Positions 1 to 7,243 are shown, counted from the stretch's first letter. The stretch is 13,104 bases of DNA from JBBQBQ01 sp038317685 (GCA_038317685.1 JBBQBQ010000081.1:1-13104); one strand, 5' to 3'. The notes: generated by a model not told the origin, from the letters alone. Translations and numbers: made by a program.

Positions 1-86
1 GCTTCGGTCAAGATGCGTTTTCCCAGAAGGGGCGCCGATCTTTGCTGAAGGGGGGGGATGAGCTGGAGCGGGAGGCGGTTATAGCG

Positions 87-115
87 TTGACATCGGGATT
101 TTGGCTGGGTTAAAT
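87..115 (+). promoter_or_regulatory. Candidate sigma70 promoter for the carbonic-anhydrase-like gene
   Basis: A perfect -35 hexamer TTGACA (87-92) is followed by a 17-base spacer and a -10-like hexamer TTAAAT (110-115, four of six consensus bases). Transcription would start near 122, about 60 bases ahead of the ATG at 182. The rest of 1-181 shows no gene. The -35 match and ideal spacing make this the best promoter candidate in the window; the -10 is mediocre. Confidence 0.55.
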
Positions 116-124
116 GGGTGGAGC

Positions 125-147
125 GGGGGGTCAGGAGAGGCCCCCCC
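125..147 (+). promoter_or_regulatory. GC-rich hairpin in the leader of the carbonic-anhydrase-like gene
   Basis: A run of six G (125-130) can pair with the C run at 141-147 across a loop of about ten bases. It falls at the 5' end of the transcript predicted from the promoter at 87-115. There is no T tract after it, so it is not a standard intrinsic terminator. A role in mRNA stability or translation is only inferred. Confidence 0.3.
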
Positions 148-181
148 TGGTTCCTTCCACCCTTAACGGCAGGCGGAAACC

Positions 182-1255
182 ATGAGCGATATTCATAAAG
201 GGCCCATCGCCGAGCGGATCGAATGGCTCTTCGACCTCGCCGACCGTCACGGAAAAACCTTTCGCAGCCCCGAAGCCTGGCTGGCCCGCGAGCACTATCT
301 CTCCGAGCACCCCACCGCGATTGCGGTCCTCAAGTGCATGGACGGGCGCATCAACATCCCGGTCGCCACCCACACCCCCGCCGGCATCCTCCTGCCCTTC
401 CGCAACTTCGGAGGTTTGTTCGACCTGGGCTGGCCGCATCTCGGCGAGGTGCTCGCCCATCACGTCATGCGCATGACCAACTCCGGCCGGCGCGTCCTCT
501 TCCTGATCACCTACCACTGGTCGAAGGGCAACCCGCAGCGCGGCTGCGCCGGCTTCCAGTACGATACCGACCTGGCCATCGCCCACACCCGCGACATCCG
601 CCGGCAAGTCGAACATATCTTCGGTCAGGGTCACGGCACCGTCTACCCGTTGGTGTGCGGCTTCGAAACCGACGAGGAAGCCCTGGTGATCCACGGCGCC
701 GACAACGCCGTCCTCGATCTCTCCGGCTTGTCGGCGGCCGATGCCAAGACCCTCGAGCCGCGCCTCGCGGCGCTCGTCCCCGACATGCCGACCCAGATGC
801 GGGCCGATCTTTTGCCCCTCCTTTACGGCAACCTCGAACACATCGCCCAGGTGCGGGAACAAATCCGCCGACAGGAACGGATGCTCGATGTGGAACACCG
901 CGAATGGATGATTTGCCTGGGTCGCGGCTTCGACTCCTTCCATACCCCCAATCTCGCCCTGATCATCGGCCCTTACAGCCCGGATTTGGCCGACCCCCTG
1001 CGCAAGGCCGCCGGGATCATCAAAGACAACATGAACGCCGGCCGCATCCCGGACGACGGTTTTCTGCTCCTGGCCTCCGTCCCCTACGACGAGATTGGTG
1101 TCGATCGGGCCCGGGCGGAATTGAAGGCGGCGTTTCTTTCCCGCTTCGCCGCCGGAGTGCTGCAGGACGAATTCGGCGACTTCGCCAAAAAGATGTTCAA
1201 ACGCACCGCGGTCCTCGACTGGCGCTCCCGCAGCCTGGAGCTGATCGGCGACTGA
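182..1255 (+). CDS. Beta-carbonic-anhydrase-like protein (CsoSCA-type metal-site spacing)
   Basis: Probable zinc-dependent CO2/bicarbonate hydratase, cytoplasmic (no signal peptide or membrane segment), 357 aa. Visible beta-class signatures are C52-x-D54-x-R56 (CMDGR), the zinc Cys and the Asp-Arg dyad; a PFRNFGG stretch at about 72-78 matching the R-N-x-G core strand; and H112 with C122 (YHWSKGNPQRGCAG) as the remaining zinc ligands. Ordinary beta enzymes have H-x2-C; here it is H-x9-C, close to the wide spacing I recall for carboxysomal shell enzyme CsoSCA. The C-terminal half (ICLGRGFDSF near 244-253) may be a second, degenerate domain as in CsoSCA, which is speculative. Start: ATG at 182 with AGGCGG at 171-176, five bases away. 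No RuBisCO or shell gene is in the window. The fold and metal site are fairly secure; activity and subfamily are inferred. An alternative is a non-catalytic relative. Confidence 0.7.
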   Translation: MSDIHKGPIAERIEWLFDLADRHGKTFRSPEAWLAREHYLSEHPTAIAVLKCMDGRINIPVATHTPAGILLPFRNFGGLFDLGWPHLGEVLAHHVMRMTNSGRRVLFLITYHWSKGNPQRGCAGFQYDTDLAIAHTRDIRRQVEHIFGQGHGTVYPLVCGFETDEEALVIHGADNAVLDLSGLSAADAKTLEPRLAALVPDMPTQMRADLLPLLYGNLEHIAQVREQIRRQERMLDVEHREWMICLGRGFDSFHTPNLALIIGPYSPDLADPLRKAAGIIKDNMNAGRIPDDGFLLLASVPYDEIGVDRARAELKAAFLSRFAAGVLQDEFGDFAKKMFKRTAVLDWRSRSLELIGD

Positions 1256-1525
1256 GGCAAAACCCATGGATTCAGCCCTGACCGTCCCCTCCCCTCCCCT
1301 CTCCGACCAGCTCGGAACCAGCCACAGACAAATCCCGGGCCTTGACCAGGGGCACCTCCTGAGCAGCCTCCGCGAAGCGTCCCCTGCAGAAAATCTCAGA
1401 CGTGATAGTCTTGCCAGTGTCAAAGTGATGACCGCCGCACCGGATTTCCCGGTCGGCACGATTCGGTATGTCCCGTTTTACGGGAAGGTGAACGACTGAA
1501 AACCAATCGATCGGCCAAGGATACC
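1256..1525 (+). other. Intergenic region with a doubtful 77-codon ORF
   Basis: This 270-base gap separates the carbonic-anhydrase-like gene from the kinase/regulator operon. It holds an open frame 1266-1499 (ATG ten bases after the preceding stop, preceded by GAGGC) with no recognisable domain, signal peptide or family resemblance. Its GC-rich third positions are compatible with coding but are also what GC-rich DNA gives by chance. I treat it as non-coding or uncertain. No T-tract terminator was seen after 1255, so read-through into the kinase operon is possible. The end of the gap holds the palindrome at 1471-1485. Confidence 0.4.
1471..1485. promoter_or_regulatory. Palindrome upstream of the two-component operon, possible operator
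   Basis: TCCCGT and ACGGGA form a perfect six-base inverted repeat around TTT, centred about 48 bases before the GTG start of the kinase gene. The size and place would suit a dimeric regulator or a small RNA hairpin. I found no clear -35/-10 pair next to it and cannot say which protein would bind. It also lies inside the doubtful ORF 1266-1499. Confidence 0.3.
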
Positions 1526-2872
1526 GTGCAGGATCAGAGCCAGTCCGCCGCCGAACTGCGACGCCAGGCCGAAGCGGTGGTCGGGGCCGCCGGGGGGGCT
1601 TTGGGCGCCAAACTCTCCGACGATTCGGCGCTGCGGCTGCTGCATGAGTTGCAGGTCCACCATGTCGAATTGGAACTCCAGGATGCCGAGCTCCGTCTGG
1701 CACGGGACGAAGTCGAGGTGGCGCTGGAGAAATTCACCGACCTCTACGACTTCGCCCCGGTCGGTTACCTGACCCTCGCCCGGGACGGGACGATCCGCAG
1801 TGTGAACCTCACCGGCGCCGTCCTTTTGGGGCTGGAACGGTCCCTGGTGCTGCGCCGCCGCCTGGACGGTTTCCTGCCGGCGGCAAACCGGCTGGCCTTC
1901 AGCCGGTTTTTGGGTGAGGTCTTTGCCTCCCGGAGCAAAACGACCTGCGAGATGACCCTGGACACGGGCCGGCTGCCACCCATGCAGGTGCTGATCACCG
2001 CCATTGCCACCGGCAACGGGGAGGATTGCCGGGCCGCCATCTTCGATATCAGCGAGCGCCGCGAGTTGGAAGCGGTGGTTGCCAGGGCCTATACCGACCT
2101 GGAATTGCGGGTGCAGGAACGGACCGCCGCTCTGGTCGAGGCGAATGCCAAGCTGCAAGGGGAGATCGAGAATCGCAACCGGTTGGAGGAGACGCTGCGC
2201 GATTCGCAGCTGAGGCTGCGCAACCTCTCCGCCGCCCTGCAGTCCCTGCGCGAGGAGGAACGCAAGGCCATCGCCCGCGAGATTCATGACGAACTGGGGC
2301 AGGTTCTGGCCTCGGTTCAGATGGGGGTGTCGTTACTGGCCGAACAATACCTCGATCACCGCAACCTGGTCACCAAAGTCAAGGAGATGGAGGGGCTGAT
2401 CGAGGGCGCCATCAAGAGCGTCCAGCGCATCTCCTCCGAATTGAGGCCGGTCATGCTCGACGTTCTGGGGCTGGCCGATGCCATGGACTGGCAGGGGCAG
2501 GAGTTTCAGAGACGGACCGGGATCTCCTGCCAGGTCAATGTTCTTCTCCTGGAAAAGTCGGTTCACCCCGATATCGCCATCGCGCTCTACAGAATCCTGC
2601 AGGAGTCGTTGACCAACGTCCAGCGCCATTCCGGGGCGACCCAGGTCAAGGTCCTCCTCCTGCAACGGCCTCAACGCTACAGCCTGACGATCCAGGATAA
2701 CGGTCGGGGCATTTCCCGGGAGGAGGCCTCCTCGCCGAGCTCCATCGGCCTGATCGGCCTTCGGGAGCGGGTCTTTCTCCTCGGCGGGAGGATCAGGATC
2801 TGCGGCGTTCCAAAGCAGGGGACCGCGCTCCTCGTCCGGGTGCCGGTGCCTTCCCAGGGAGTCATGGCATGA
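1526..2872 (+). CDS. PAS-domain sensor histidine kinase, NarX/UhpB (HisKA_3) type
   Basis: Cytoplasmic sensor kinase (448 aa, no membrane segment) that should autophosphorylate and pass the phosphate to the regulator encoded directly downstream. Order of parts: an N-terminal coiled segment (about 1-70, with HELQVHHVELELQ), a PAS domain (about 72-180, beginning LYDFAPVGYLTL and ending FDISERR), a coiled-coil linker (180-240), a HisKA_3 dimerisation domain with the phospho-acceptor H254 in REIHDELGQ, then a HATPase domain with N-box ILQESLTNVQRHSG (N364), G1 box DNGRG (391-395) and a closing SIGLIGLRERV motif typical of this kinase family. Start is GTG at 1526 with AAGG at 1517-1520; no better in-frame start is visible upstream. 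The stop overlaps the next ATG by four bases (ATGA), indicating translational coupling. The N-terminal half closely resembles that of the kinase at 9348-11030. The signal sensed cannot be read from the sequence. Confidence 0.9.
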   Translation: MQDQSQSAAELRRQAEAVVGAAGGALGAKLSDDSALRLLHELQVHHVELELQDAELRLARDEVEVALEKFTDLYDFAPVGYLTLARDGTIRSVNLTGAVLLGLERSLVLRRRLDGFLPAANRLAFSRFLGEVFASRSKTTCEMTLDTGRLPPMQVLITAIATGNGEDCRAAIFDISERRELEAVVARAYTDLELRVQERTAALVEANAKLQGEIENRNRLEETLRDSQLRLRNLSAALQSLREEERKAIAREIHDELGQVLASVQMGVSLLAEQYLDHRNLVTKVKEMEGLIEGAIKSVQRISSELRPVMLDVLGLADAMDWQGQEFQRRTGISCQVNVLLLEKSVHPDIAIALYRILQESLTNVQRHSGATQVKVLLLQRPQRYSLTIQDNGRGISREEASSPSSIGLIGLRERVFLLGGRIRICGVPKQGTALLVRVPVPSQGVMA

Positions 2873-3507
2873 CCACGGCGGAGAAGATCATTATCGCGGA
2901 TGACCATGCGGTCTTCCGGGAGGGGCTCAAGCAGGTCATTGCCAGCACCACTAACATGCTTGTGACCGGCGAGGCCGCGACCGGCCAGGAACTGTTGCAA
3001 AAGGTTCGGGAGAACGACTATGACCTGGCGATCCTCGACATCTCCATGCCGGGGCGCGATGGGCTCGACATTCTGGTGGAGCTGAAGAGACTCCGGCCCA
3101 AATTGCCGGTCCTGGTCCTGAGCATGCACCCCGAGGCTCAGTATGCCCTGCGGGCCATCAGATCCGGGGCCTCCGGTTACCTGACCAAGGGCCACCCGAC
3201 CGAGGAACTGATCGATGCCCTGCAGAAGTTGGCGTTGGGGAAGAAATACGTCAGCGCCGAACTGGCGGAATCGCTCCTCTCCAGCCTTGGCGAAATGGCC
3301 CCGACCGATCTTTGTCAGAGCCTCTCCAACCGGGAATTCCAGGTGATGCGCCTGATCGCCACCGGCAAGCCGGTCGGGAAGATTGCCGTCGAATTGTCGC
3401 TGAGCGTCAAGACCATCAGCACGTATCGCGCCCACATCCTGCGTAAATTGAACATGCGGAACAACAGCGAACTGACCCGTTTCGCCATCGAGAACCATAT
3501 GGTCTGA
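2869..3507 (+). CDS. Response regulator, NarL/FixJ family (REC plus LuxR-type HTH)
   Basis: DNA-binding transcriptional regulator, 212 aa, partner of the kinase just upstream, with which it shares the ATGA stop/start overlap. The receiver domain (about 6-122) has the acidic pair D11-D12, phospho-acceptor D57 in AILDISMPGRDG, S85 in LVLSMH as the switch Ser/Thr, and K107 in YLTKG. The output domain (about 149-205) is a LuxR/GerE helix-turn-helix: LSNREFQVMRLIATGK, then the recognition helix in LSVKTISTYRAHILRKL. Overall order and length match UvrY/NarL-type regulators. All residues needed for phosphorylation are present. Targets are unknown; the envelope genes downstream are candidates by position only. 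No terminator was seen directly after the stop. Confidence 0.93.
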   Translation: MTTAEKIIIADDHAVFREGLKQVIASTTNMLVTGEAATGQELLQKVRENDYDLAILDISMPGRDGLDILVELKRLRPKLPVLVLSMHPEAQYALRAIRSGASGYLTKGHPTEELIDALQKLALGKKYVSAELAESLLSSLGEMAPTDLCQSLSNREFQVMRLIATGKPVGKIAVELSLSVKTISTYRAHILRKLNMRNNSELTRFAIENHMV

Positions 3508-3774
3508 TCGATCGACGCTCCCGGCACCCCTTCCCCCCTCGCGTATTCCTGATCAATCCTGTTTGCTTGCCTTCCTGCCCCGGCTCAAATTGAATTCAGA
3601 TCCGCGCCCTCCCTGCCCTCGGCTAGGACAAACACCTATGCCTTGCTACCTGGAAGACCGATAGATAAAGCAGATATCTTCTATGTATAAACAACCTCTT
3701 AACCGACTAGACTTTGCGCACATCGATTGCCATCGCTTTATTTATCCGTCCGTCAACCCAGAGGAGAAAAGAAC
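3508..3774 (+). other. Intergenic region with possible promoter for the BON lipoprotein gene
   Basis: This 267-base gap holds no gene that I can support. It becomes AT-richer from about 3660 to 3750, as expected for a promoter region. A -10-like TATAAA (3686-3691) overlaps a CTATGT stretch (3681-3686) that loosely resembles a stationary-phase sigma -10, but no convincing -35 is present, so this is only a candidate. AGATATCT (3672-3679) is a small palindrome next to it. The gap ends with a strong ribosome binding site GAGGAG at 3761-3766 ahead of the ATG at 3775. Confidence 0.35.
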
Positions 3775-4089
3775 ATGATAAAGCTCCAGCGCCTGATGAA
3801 ATTCCTGGTCTGCATCGGATTGTTAACCGCCTTCCTGGGGTGCGCGGCCACCTCGAAGCACGAAAGTACCGGCCAATATGTCGACAATGCGGCCATCACC
3901 GCCAAGGTCAAGGCCGCAATCTTCGATGATGCAACGCTGAAGGTTCTGCAGATCAACGTCGAGACCTTCAAGGGGGTCGTGCAGTTGAGCGGCTTCGTCG
4001 ATTCTTCCGCCAACGCCTCCAGGGCGGTCCAACTCGCCAAAGGCGTTGAGGGCGTCACTGAGGTGAAGAACGACATGGTTGTCAAATAA
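3775..4089 (+). CDS. BON-domain lipoprotein, OsmY-like
   Basis: Small lipoprotein of 104 aa, predicted to sit in the periplasm on a lipid anchor. Residues 1-22 form a lipoprotein signal peptide ending in TAFLGC, with lipidated C23. A single BON domain (about 37-103) follows: VDNAAITAKVKAAIFDDATLK, then the V-x-L-x-G-F-V core (VVQLSGFV, 68-75), and the end VEGVTEVKNDMVV. BON domains bind phospholipid or other envelope surfaces, and single-domain forms of this kind are often stress-induced in proteobacteria. I chose the ATG at 3775 because it has GAGGAG nine bases upstream and begins the signal peptide; the longer frame from 3727 would add 16 polar residues ahead of it. A terminator-like hairpin follows at 4107, so it is probably its own transcript. 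The lipobox has Phe at -3, which is acceptable but not ideal. Confidence 0.85.
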   Translation: MIKLQRLMKFLVCIGLLTAFLGCAATSKHESTGQYVDNAAITAKVKAAIFDDATLKVLQINVETFKGVVQLSGFVDSSANASRAVQLAKGVEGVTEVKNDMVVK

Positions 4090-4106
4090 CCGCGCCATTT
4101 TTTGGG

Positions 4107-4141
4107 GCCCCTCTGCGCTCTTTAAGGGGGGCAGTTTTGTT
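4107..4141 (+). terminator. Probable intrinsic terminator after the BON lipoprotein gene
   Basis: GCCCCTCT (4107-4114) pairs with AGGGGGGC (4125-4132), with one G-U pair and a ten-base loop, followed by AGTTTTGTT. It begins 17 bases after the lipoprotein stop codon. The stem is GC-rich but the T tract is short and broken, so it may be a weak terminator. Confidence 0.55.
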
Positions 4142-4373
4142 GACTTGTTTGATCCGCTGCAGCTTCTCCCCATGGGAAACCGTTTTGGTCGGCATCTTCA
4201 TCCCAAAGTCGACCGATGCAGACGCCGCCGAGCTTACGACGGCGCATGGAATCATGAATCAACCTGGCCTGACCAACAAGTGGTTGCGCAGGACCATTAA
4301 TTCATCCGACGCAAACCATTAAGTTATACGAACTTTCCGCGAATGCCGAGGGACAACAATAAGGAGTCAATAC
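4142..4373 (+). promoter_or_regulatory. Leader/promoter region of the large repeat lipoprotein
   Basis: This stretch holds no supported gene. Two alternative hairpins compete at 4187-4219: GGTCG (4187-4191) with CGACC (4210-4214), and GCATC (4192-4196) with GATGC (4215-4219). A further CGCCG/CGGCG hairpin lies at 4223-4244. A -10-like TTATAC (4324-4329) has only a weak -35 partner (TTCATC at 4301-4306, 17-base spacer). Ribosome binding site AAGGAG is at 4361-4366. No known riboswitch family could be matched. Confidence 0.3.
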
Positions 4374-7184
4374 ATGATGAAACATACATCTGAGGCGTCT
4401 AAAGGGATCGGCCTGCATGCGCTGGAAAGTCCGGCAAAAAGGGCCAAGAACGGTGAAGACGAGGAGAAGGGGATGGCCATGAAACGATTCGAAACCTATT
4501 CCAAACGATTCATGTGGTCGGTTGCCCTGCTGCTGACCGTATTCTTTGCCGGCTGCGGCCATTGGGACGGGGGAGATGAGACCCCCGGAGGGGAAACCAT
4601 AGCGCCGACGGTCATCTCCACGGGGGCTCCGAATGGCGCCACCGGCCTCCCCATCAACCGGGCGACCACCGCCGTCTTCAGCGAGAAGATGGACCCGCTG
4701 ACGATCTCCGCCACGACCTTTACGGTGAGAGGGCCGGGCGGAACACCGGTCTCAGGCAACGTCACCTATGCCGGGATCACGGCGACCTTCAAGCCGGGCG
4801 CGGATCTCGCAGCCGGGACTCTCTATACCTCCACCATCACCGTCGGAGCCCGGGATTTGGCCGGCAACCCGCTGGCAGCGAACTATGTGTGGAGCTGGAC
4901 CACCGGAGCGGCCCTCGACACCACCGCACCGACGGTCACCGCCACCACCCCGCTGAATAACGCCACGGGGGTGGCGATCAACATCCAACCGACCGCCACC
5001 TTCAGTGAGGAGATGGACGCCTCAAGCATCAACACCGCCACCTATAAACTGGCCGGTCCGGGCGCGACGCCGGTCGCGGGCACCGTCACCTATGTCGGGG
5101 TCACGGCGACCTTCCGGCCCTCGAACCCGCTGGCGTCCGATACCCTCTATACCTCCACCGTCACCGTCGGATCCGTAGACCTGGCCGGCAATCCTCTGGC
5201 CGCCAACTATGTCTGGACCTGGAGAACCGGGGTCGCTGCGGACACGACCGCTCCCCGGGTGACCTCCACCGACCCGCTGCAGGGTGCCACCGGGGTGGCT
5301 CTGAACAAACATATCTCCGCCACCTTCAGTGAGGCGATGGACCCGCTGACGATCACCACCGCCACCTTCAAGCTGACCGGGCCGGGCGCCACGCCGGTCT
5401 CCGGCACCGTCACCTACGCCGGCGTCACCGCGCTCTTCATTCCCTACAGCCCTCTAACGCCCGATACCCTTTATACCTCCACCATCACCGTCGGAGCCAA
5501 AGACCTGGCCGGCAACCCTTTGGCCGCCAACTATGTCTGGACCTGGAGAACCGGGTCCATTCCTGACGACATCTTGCCGAGGGTCATTTTCACCGACCCG
5601 GCGAGAAATGCCACCGGGGTCGCCCTCAACAAACAGATTTCCGCCACCTTCAGTGAGGCGATGGACCCGCTGACGATCTCCAACGTCACCTTCACACTGA
5701 CCGGGCCGGGCACCACCCCGGTCCCCGGCACAGTCAACTACGCCGGCGTCACGGCGACCTTCCAGCCGTTGAGCCCGCTCCTCCCCGATACTTTCTATAC
5801 CTCCACCATCTCCGGGGAGGTCAAAGACCTGGCCGGCAACAGCCTCACCAACGGCTACGTATGGAGTTGGCGGACCGGGGGGATTCCGGACAACACCGCG
5901 CCGATGGTCATTTCGACCGTCCCGGCGAATGGGGCCAGCGGGGTGGCGATCAACATCCAACCGACCGCCACCTTCAGTGAAGCGATGGACCCGCTGACCA
6001 TCACCTCGGCCAACTTCACTCTGACCGGGCCGGGATTGACAACCGTCGACGGGATGGTCACCTACGCCGGGGTCACGGCGAACTTCAGACCTTTAAGCAA
6101 TCTCGCCAACGGCACCACCTACACCGCCACCATCAAAGGCGGCGCCGGTGGGGTCAAGGACCTGGCCGGGAATCCCCTGGCGGCGAACTATGTGTGGACC
6201 TTCCAAACCGGGGCGGCCCCGGACATCACCGCACCGAGGATCCTTTTCACCATTCCCTTCCACACCCAGGGCAATGTGCCGCTGAACCAGGAGATCACCG
6301 CCATCTTCAGCGAGGCGATGGACCCGCTGACCATCACCGACCTGACCTTCACCCTGTATCAAGGGCTGACCCAGATCGACGGGAATATCTCCTACCTCGG
6401 CACCACTGCGACCTTTGCGCCCTTGAGTCCCCTGGAGCCGGGTACCACCTACACAGTGGAAATCACCAACGGCGCCCAGGACCTCGCCCACAATCCTCTG
6501 GGCGGCGGAGGCGCGCCGAATCCCTGGACCTTTACCACCGCCGCGACCCTCCCGCCCCCGGGTCCGGCCCTGGTAAACCTCACCTGTGCCGCCAACTTCG
6601 GGATTCTGGCCGGCTCCACCGTCACCAGTACCGGACCGAGCATCATCAATGGAGACCTCGGCTTGAGTCCGGGATCGGCGGTCGTCGGCTTCCCTCCCGG
6701 AACGGTGAACGGAACGATTTTCTCGCCCATCAGCCCGCCGGAACCTGCCGCCGCCAAGCTCTGTTTGACGGCCGCCTACCTCGACGCGCAGGCACGAACC
6801 GTCGCGCCGATCACCCTCTCCGGGAATATCGGCGGATTGACCCTCGCCCCCGGTCTCTACAAGTCGACCTCGACCCTGGCGATCTCCGGAGGGGATCTCA
6901 CCCTGGCCGGCCCCGCCGATGGGGTCTGGATCTTCCAGATCGCCTCCACCTTGACGACAACCTCCGGCCGCCAGGTGATCCTGAGCGGCGGTGCCCTGGC
7001 GAAGAACATCTTCTGGCAGGTCGGCACCTCCGCCACCCTGGGGACGACCTCCGTCTTTCAGGGGACGATCATGGCCGATCAATCGATCACCCTGGAGACC
7101 GGCGCCACGCTCAATGGCAGAGCACTGACCCAGATCGGTGCGGTGACCCTGGACAGCAGCATCTTGACGGTGCCGACCCCGTAA
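4374..7184 (+). CDS. Putative lipoprotein with six Ig-like (Big_5) repeats and a C-terminal DUF3494 ice-binding-like domain
   Basis: Predicted surface or periplasmic protein, 936 aa. A hydrophobic segment ends in the lipobox TVFFAGC (lipid Cys 61). Six Ig-like repeats follow (about 77-178, 185-286, 293-394, 401-502, 509-613, 620-722), period 108 residues, each with P-x-N/G-G-A-T-G-V, F-S-E-A-M-D-P-L-T and DLAGNPLAANYVW motifs typical of Big_5/SwmA-type domains. Residues about 734-930 match DUF3494, the right-handed beta-helix of bacterial ice-binding proteins: NFGILAGSTVTSTGPS, NGDLGLSPG, LAPGLYKSTSTL, IFWQVGTSATLGT, NGRALTQIGAVTLD. Such domains may bind ice or another surface; many homologues are unproven. 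Two starts are plausible: ATG 4374 (AAGGAG seven bases away), giving a 60-residue charged leader before the lipid Cys, or ATG 4473/4479 (GGAG/AAGGGG just upstream), giving a normal lipoprotein signal peptide. The shorter start fits export better; the longer one has the better ribosome site. Confidence 0.85.
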   Translation: MMKHTSEASKGIGLHALESPAKRAKNGEDEEKGMAMKRFETYSKRFMWSVALLLTVFFAGCGHWDGGDETPGGETIAPTVISTGAPNGATGLPINRATTAVFSEKMDPLTISATTFTVRGPGGTPVSGNVTYAGITATFKPGADLAAGTLYTSTITVGARDLAGNPLAANYVWSWTTGAALDTTAPTVTATTPLNNATGVAINIQPTATFSEEMDASSINTATYKLAGPGATPVAGTVTYVGVTATFRPSNPLASDTLYTSTVTVGSVDLAGNPLAANYVWTWRTGVAADTTAPRVTSTDPLQGATGVALNKHISATFSEAMDPLTITTATFKLTGPGATPVSGTVTYAGVTALFIPYSPLTPDTLYTSTITVGAKDLAGNPLAANYVWTWRTGSIPDDILPRVIFTDPARNATGVALNKQISATFSEAMDPLTISNVTFTLTGPGTTPVPGTVNYAGVTATFQPLSPLLPDTFYTSTISGEVKDLAGNSLTNGYVWSWRTGGIPDNTAPMVISTVPANGASGVAINIQPTATFSEAMDPLTITSANFTLTGPGLTTVDGMVTYAGVTANFRPLSNLANGTTYTATIKGGAGGVKDLAGNPLAANYVWTFQTGAAPDITAPRILFTIPFHTQGNVPLNQEITAIFSEAMDPLTITDLTFTLYQGLTQIDGNISYLGTTATFAPLSPLEPGTTYTVEITNGAQDLAHNPLGGGGAPNPWTFTTAATLPPPGPALVNLTCAANFGILAGSTVTSTGPSIINGDLGLSPGSAVVGFPPGTVNGTIFSPISPPEPAAAKLCLTAAYLDAQARTVAPITLSGNIGGLTLAPGLYKSTSTLAISGGDLTLAGPADGVWIFQIASTLTTTSGRQVILSGGALAKNIFWQVGTSATLGTTSVFQGTIMADQSITLETGATLNGRALTQIGAVTLDSSILTVPTP
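4602..6539 (+). repeat. Six in-frame tandem repeats of about 324 bp encoding Ig-like domains
   Basis: Repeat units begin at about 4602, 4926, 5250, 5574, 5898 and 6231. The first five are exactly 324 bp apart and the sixth is offset by 333 bp. Identity at DNA level is patchy but locally perfect: 41 bases are identical between 4968-5008 and 5940-5980 (three units apart), and 39 bases between 5316-5354 and 5640-5678 (one unit apart). The array is the coding sequence of the Big_5 domains of the lipoprotein and is prone to in-frame gain or loss of units by recombination. Confidence 0.9.
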
Positions 7185-7243
7185 GGCCGGGGCTATCGGT
7201 AAGCGAACCGAAGCGTTTCACCTAAACAGCTAGATTCCTGGAG

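Noticed and set aside
131..1459. Long antisense open frame (442 codons) on the minus strand
   Set aside because: It lies opposite the carbonic-anhydrase-like gene, shows no family motif, and is the usual product of GC-rich codon bias.
1454..1470. Possible sigma54 (-24/-12) promoter around GGCACG before the kinase gene
   Set aside because: The required GC of the -12 element is absent at the right distance after GG.
1266..1499. 77-codon open frame between the first gene and the kinase operon
   Set aside because: No recognisable domain, weak ribosome site, and it spans a palindrome. Kept as uncertain and not called as a gene.
4176..4209. GGGAAACC...CCCAAAG, another fragment reminiscent of a GEMM riboswitch
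   Set aside because: Key conserved positions and helix order do not match; only short common words are shared.
6093..7082. Long minus-strand and shifted plus-strand frames across the repeat lipoprotein gene
   Set aside because: They mirror the repeat structure of the real gene, have arginine/glycine-rich nonsense composition and no start signals.
7172..7187. CCCCG/CGGGG hairpin over the stop codon of the large lipoprotein as a terminator
   Set aside because: The stem is only five pairs and no T tract follows.
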